From an uncultured Eubacteriales bacterium (GTDB lineage Bacteria > Bacillota > Clostridia > Oscillospirales > QAMX01): a stretch of DNA of 16,183 nucleotides. The notes beneath the pieces were generated by a model. That model was not told where the DNA came from and ran no database searches. It saw only the letters and a program-made list of their open reading frames with translations. This document shows, one piece after another, positions 14,218 through 16,183 of the stretch (the first letter of the stretch is position 1; each line of letters starts with the position of its first letter). The DNA is taken from positions 1 through 16,183 of the forward strand of contig URVL01000038.1 of assembly GCA_900551265.1 (NCBI GenBank). The letters run 5' to 3'. The translations under genes were made by a program, and so were the position numbers.

Positions 14218-14246
14218 TTGACAGCAAAATTGCCAATCGGTATACT
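14218..14246 (+). promoter_or_regulatory. Promoter of the TIM-barrel/DUF6125-like operon
   Basis: A perfect TTGACA (14218-14223) and TATACT (14241-14246) are 17 bases apart, about 64 bases before the start at 14310. Confidence 0.8.
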
Positions 14247-14309
14247 GTCTTCATAGGGAATATATGAGAAGCCCCATTTGCCAATGTTTCATTAGAGGAG
14301 GAAATGCGT

Positions 14310-15161
14310 ATGAACGATCTATTCCCGCGTACTACCGTAGGAGGTATCTCCCTCTCCCGGATGCTGATCGGCACCAACTGGATTCTAGGTTGGAGCCATA
14401 CAAGCCCATCGGCCGACGCACAAATTAAGGAAACGCACCGTACGCCTGAATCCATTGAGCCCATGCTGGAAGTTGCGTTGAAAAACGGGGTGGATTCCAT
14501 CATGGGGCTTTTTAACACCAACCCGGCGCTGAATCAGGCCATTACCAATGTGGAACAGCGCACGGGAAAGAAAATTCACATTATTGATACGCCGATTCCC
14601 AATATGGACGATACAGCAGAGGCGCGGCGTGAGGCCTACGATGTCTTCAAACGCACCAAAAGCTATGGTGCGGAAATCTGTCTCATTCACCACTCCGCGG
14701 CAGAACAGCTTGTTAATAAAAACAAGCAGACCATGGACCGTCTTCCGGATTATCTTTATATGATCCGGGAACTGGGTATGGTACCCGGTCTTTCTGCGCA
14801 TATGCCGGAGCTTATTCAGTATGCAGACATGAACGAGTATGATGTGGAAACATATGTACAGATCTTTAACTGTATGGGGTTTTTAATGCAGATGGAAATC
14901 GAGACGGTCGGACGCATCATTCACACTGCAAAAAAGCCCGTAATGACCATCAAGCCCATGGCGGCGGGCCGTTGTACGCCATACGTCGGTTTGACATTTT
15001 CCTTCAATGCCGTTCGTGATATCGACATGGTGACTGTTGGAACGCTGAATGCGCGGGAACTTGAGGAAGACATTGAAATCGCGCGTGCCGCGCTTGAGCA
15101 CCGGTATCCCGGTGTGGGCGCCCGTTCTTCGCCAAACCCAAAAATGTCTACGTTAAGCTGA
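14310..15161 (+). CDS. Aldo/keto-reductase-like TIM-barrel protein, function unknown
   Basis: A 283-residue cytoplasmic protein. The pattern of alternating strands suggests a TIM barrel of the aldo/keto-reductase fold: a VGGISLSRMLIGTNW start, then IHIIDT, EICLIHH, VPGLSAHMPE, YVQIFN, KPVMTIKPMAAGR and DMVTVGTLNARELEEDI. The last segment resembles the AKR ending where NADPH binds. I could not locate the full Asp-Tyr-Lys-His tetrad with confidence, so catalysis as a reductase is uncertain. ATG 14310 is preferred over ATG 14304 because GAGGAGG ends only two bases before 14304 but eight before 14310. The DUF6125-like gene follows after 52 bases without a terminator, so they are probably cotranscribed. 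Confidence 0.75.
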   Translation: MNDLFPRTTVGGISLSRMLIGTNWILGWSHTSPSADAQIKETHRTPESIEPMLEVALKNGVDSIMGLFNTNPALNQAITNVEQRTGKKIHIIDTPIPNMDDTAEARREAYDVFKRTKSYGAEICLIHHSAAEQLVNKNKQTMDRLPDYLYMIRELGMVPGLSAHMPELIQYADMNEYDVETYVQIFNCMGFLMQMEIETVGRIIHTAKKPVMTIKPMAAGRCTPYVGLTFSFNAVRDIDMVTVGTLNARELEEDIEIARAALEHRYPGVGARSSPNPKMSTLS

Positions 15162-15213
15162 CAGATTTACAGGTCATCTCATCTTTATTTTACGGCACAG
15201 GAGGTTTTTCACA

Positions 15214-15732
15214 TTGAAAAATCAGGAAACGCTGCGTGCTTTGTCCAAAGACGAATTAATTGCGTTAATTGAGCTGTACTCCAAAAACTGGCTGGTTCTT
15301 GACGGCGTATGGTTTCAGTCTGTTGAGCAGAAATACGGCATGGATGAAGCCATGTATCATGACGAAGCGGCTTGGCGCAGGTTCACAAAAATCGAGGCGC
15401 GGCGTATTAAGGAATTTCTAAAACTCCCGGAGCAGGCCGGGCTGGAAGGTCTGGCCCGCGCGCTTTCCCTGCGATTTTACGCAAATCTCAACCGGGATGA
15501 AATTATTTTGGAAGGCCGTACGCTGACATATCGTGCTTTGGAATGCAGAGTACAGACCGCGCGTGCGCGGAAACAAATGCCGTTTCATCCTTGCCGTCCA
15601 GTTGGACTTGTTGAGTATTCGGAATTTGCCAAAGTGATTGATTCCCGTATCTCCTGTGAATGTATCAGCTGCTATCCGGAGATCTGCGACGATACATGCT
15701 GCTGTGCCTGGCGCTTTACGTTGGAAAAGTAA
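15214..15732 (+). CDS. DUF6125-like cysteine-rich protein
   Basis: A 172-residue protein without signal peptide or membrane helix. The pattern KNWLVLDGVWFQSVEQKYGMDEAM ... AWRRFTKIEARRIKEFL ... CRVQTARARKQ ... FHPCRPVGLVEYSEFAKVIDSRI ... CAWRFTLEK matches what I recall of DUF6125, a family of unknown role. The C-terminus is rich in cysteine (CECISCYPEICDDTCCCAW), which suggests metal or Fe-S binding; that is inference. The start is TTG at 15214, nine bases after AGGAGG; no nearby ATG fits. It lies behind the TIM-barrel gene and is followed by a very strong terminator, so it ends the operon. Confidence 0.75.
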   Translation: MKNQETLRALSKDELIALIELYSKNWLVLDGVWFQSVEQKYGMDEAMYHDEAAWRRFTKIEARRIKEFLKLPEQAGLEGLARALSLRFYANLNRDEIILEGRTLTYRALECRVQTARARKQMPFHPCRPVGLVEYSEFAKVIDSRISCECISCYPEICDDTCCCAWRFTLEK

Positions 15733-15793
15733 ATCGAAAATGGTCTTTGTAACTGCGCTTCTCCTATCCGTTCGGTTTTACCGGCAGCTGAAA

Positions 15794-15846
15794 GCGCCCG
15801 GATATGCCAACCTGCTAAGTTGGCATATCCGGGCGCCGTTTTATTT
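15794..15846 (+). terminator. Strong intrinsic terminator
   Basis: An 18-bp perfect stem (15794-15811 with 15819-15836) with a seven-base loop is followed by CGTTTTATTTTA. It ends the operon of 14310-15732. Confidence 0.92.
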
Positions 15847-15884
15847 TACAGGACCCATGTCTTCCTCCATGCTACAATGAACAC

Positions 15885-15913
15885 TTGACATGGCGAAATT
15901 AATATGATATGAT
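15885..15913 (+). promoter_or_regulatory. Promoter of the SPFH protein gene
   Basis: A perfect TTGACA (15885-15890) and TATGAT (15908-15913) are 17 bases apart. The -10 box lies within the palindrome at 15898-15930. Confidence 0.8.
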
Positions 15914-15930
15914 TTTGATATCATATTAAT
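15898..15930. promoter_or_regulatory. Palindromic operator candidate over the -10 box
   Basis: ATTAATATGATAT (15898-15910) and its exact reverse complement (15918-15930) flank seven bases. The site covers the -10 box and the likely transcription start, which suits a repressor. The regulator is not identifiable from this window. Confidence 0.7.
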
Positions 15931-15943
15931 GGAGGACATCGTT

Positions 15944-16183
15944 ATGAAAGAAATTATCCTGACAAAGAGGAAAAATGGCATGCTCGTCCTGCTCGGCACC
16001 ATTGCGCTTTGCTTGCTTTCGATTGCAGGGATTATTTACGGCGCATTCCTTCTCGATGACGGCAAGTCGCCCGTCCTCTTTATTGTCAGCCTTGTGATAT
16101 TCTGTCTGGCCTGGATCCCCTTCCTTGGCTTGAAAGTGCTCAAGCCTCAGGAAGCGCTGGTACTCACACTTTTTGGCAAGTAC
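15944..16183 (+). CDS. SPFH/band-7 domain membrane protein, N-terminal part only
   Basis: Eighty codons are visible before the window ends. Two hydrophobic segments (about 13-35 and 46-64) are followed by LKVLKPQEALVLTLFGKY, the typical beginning of an SPFH (stomatin/prohibitin/flotillin/HflK) domain. Such proteins form membrane-attached oligomers linked to membrane organisation and stress. The ATG at 15944 has GGAGG eight bases upstream. Expression is probably controlled through the palindrome over its promoter. Confidence 0.85.
   Translation, partial: MKEIILTKRKNGMLVLLGTIALCLLSIAGIIYGAFLLDDGKSPVLFIVSLVIFCLAWIPFLGLKVLKPQEALVLTLFGKY

Noticed and set aside
1..16183. CRISPR arrays, tRNA or rRNA genes, insertion sequences, integrase or phage genes
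   Set aside because: None found: no regularly spaced direct repeats, no transposase or recombinase motifs, and no tRNA-like cloverleaf recognised by eye.

Overview
The window looks like chromosome from an endospore-forming, low-to-mid GC Firmicute, probably a Clostridia member of the Oscillospiraceae type. The evidence is a SleB-type spore cortex hydrolase, AGGAGG-type ribosome binding sites, TTGACA/TATAAT promoters, TTG and GTG starts, and a DUF6125-like protein. The family-level placement is inference; no rRNA or tRNA is present to anchor it.

Layout. 1-2106 (minus): a sleB-like cortex-lytic gene, then murA with its own strong promoter; murA runs off the left edge. 2336-6262 (plus): a lipoprotein with calcium-loop/FG-GAP-like motifs, an OmpR-type response regulator and its sensor kinase, then a small stand-alone carboxypeptidase-regulatory-like domain protein. 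6278-12335: an accessory block, bounded by bidirectional terminators. 12342-14075 (minus): an AMP-forming acyl-CoA synthetase. 14310-15732 (plus): an aldo/keto-reductase-like TIM-barrel protein and a DUF6125-like protein, probably one operon. 15944 to the right edge: the start of an SPFH/band-7 membrane protein behind a promoter whose -10 box lies in a large palindrome.

The accessory block is the most unusual part. It has five paralogous one-component regulators (starts 6993 minus, 7484, 9115, 9819 and 11594 plus). Each is an N-terminal XRE-type helix-turn-helix followed by about four membrane helices, the architecture of the bacitracin sensor BcrR. Two homologous secreted proteins of unknown function (8244-8837 and 10690-11307, both minus) are each transcribed divergently from a regulator. 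The three divergent intergenic regions are related: each has a minus-strand promoter of the form GCTTG..N17..TAT, and two carry the same perfect palindrome GCAAAGAATCTTTGC. At the third region the promoter faces no secreted-protein gene. It drives only a short stretch ending in a 13-bp hairpin, which could be a small RNA or the relic of a deleted partner.

Inferred working model: each membrane regulator senses an envelope signal and controls its own promoter and that of the divergent secreted protein. The module has expanded by duplication. Nothing in the sequence proves what is sensed or what the secreted proteins do.
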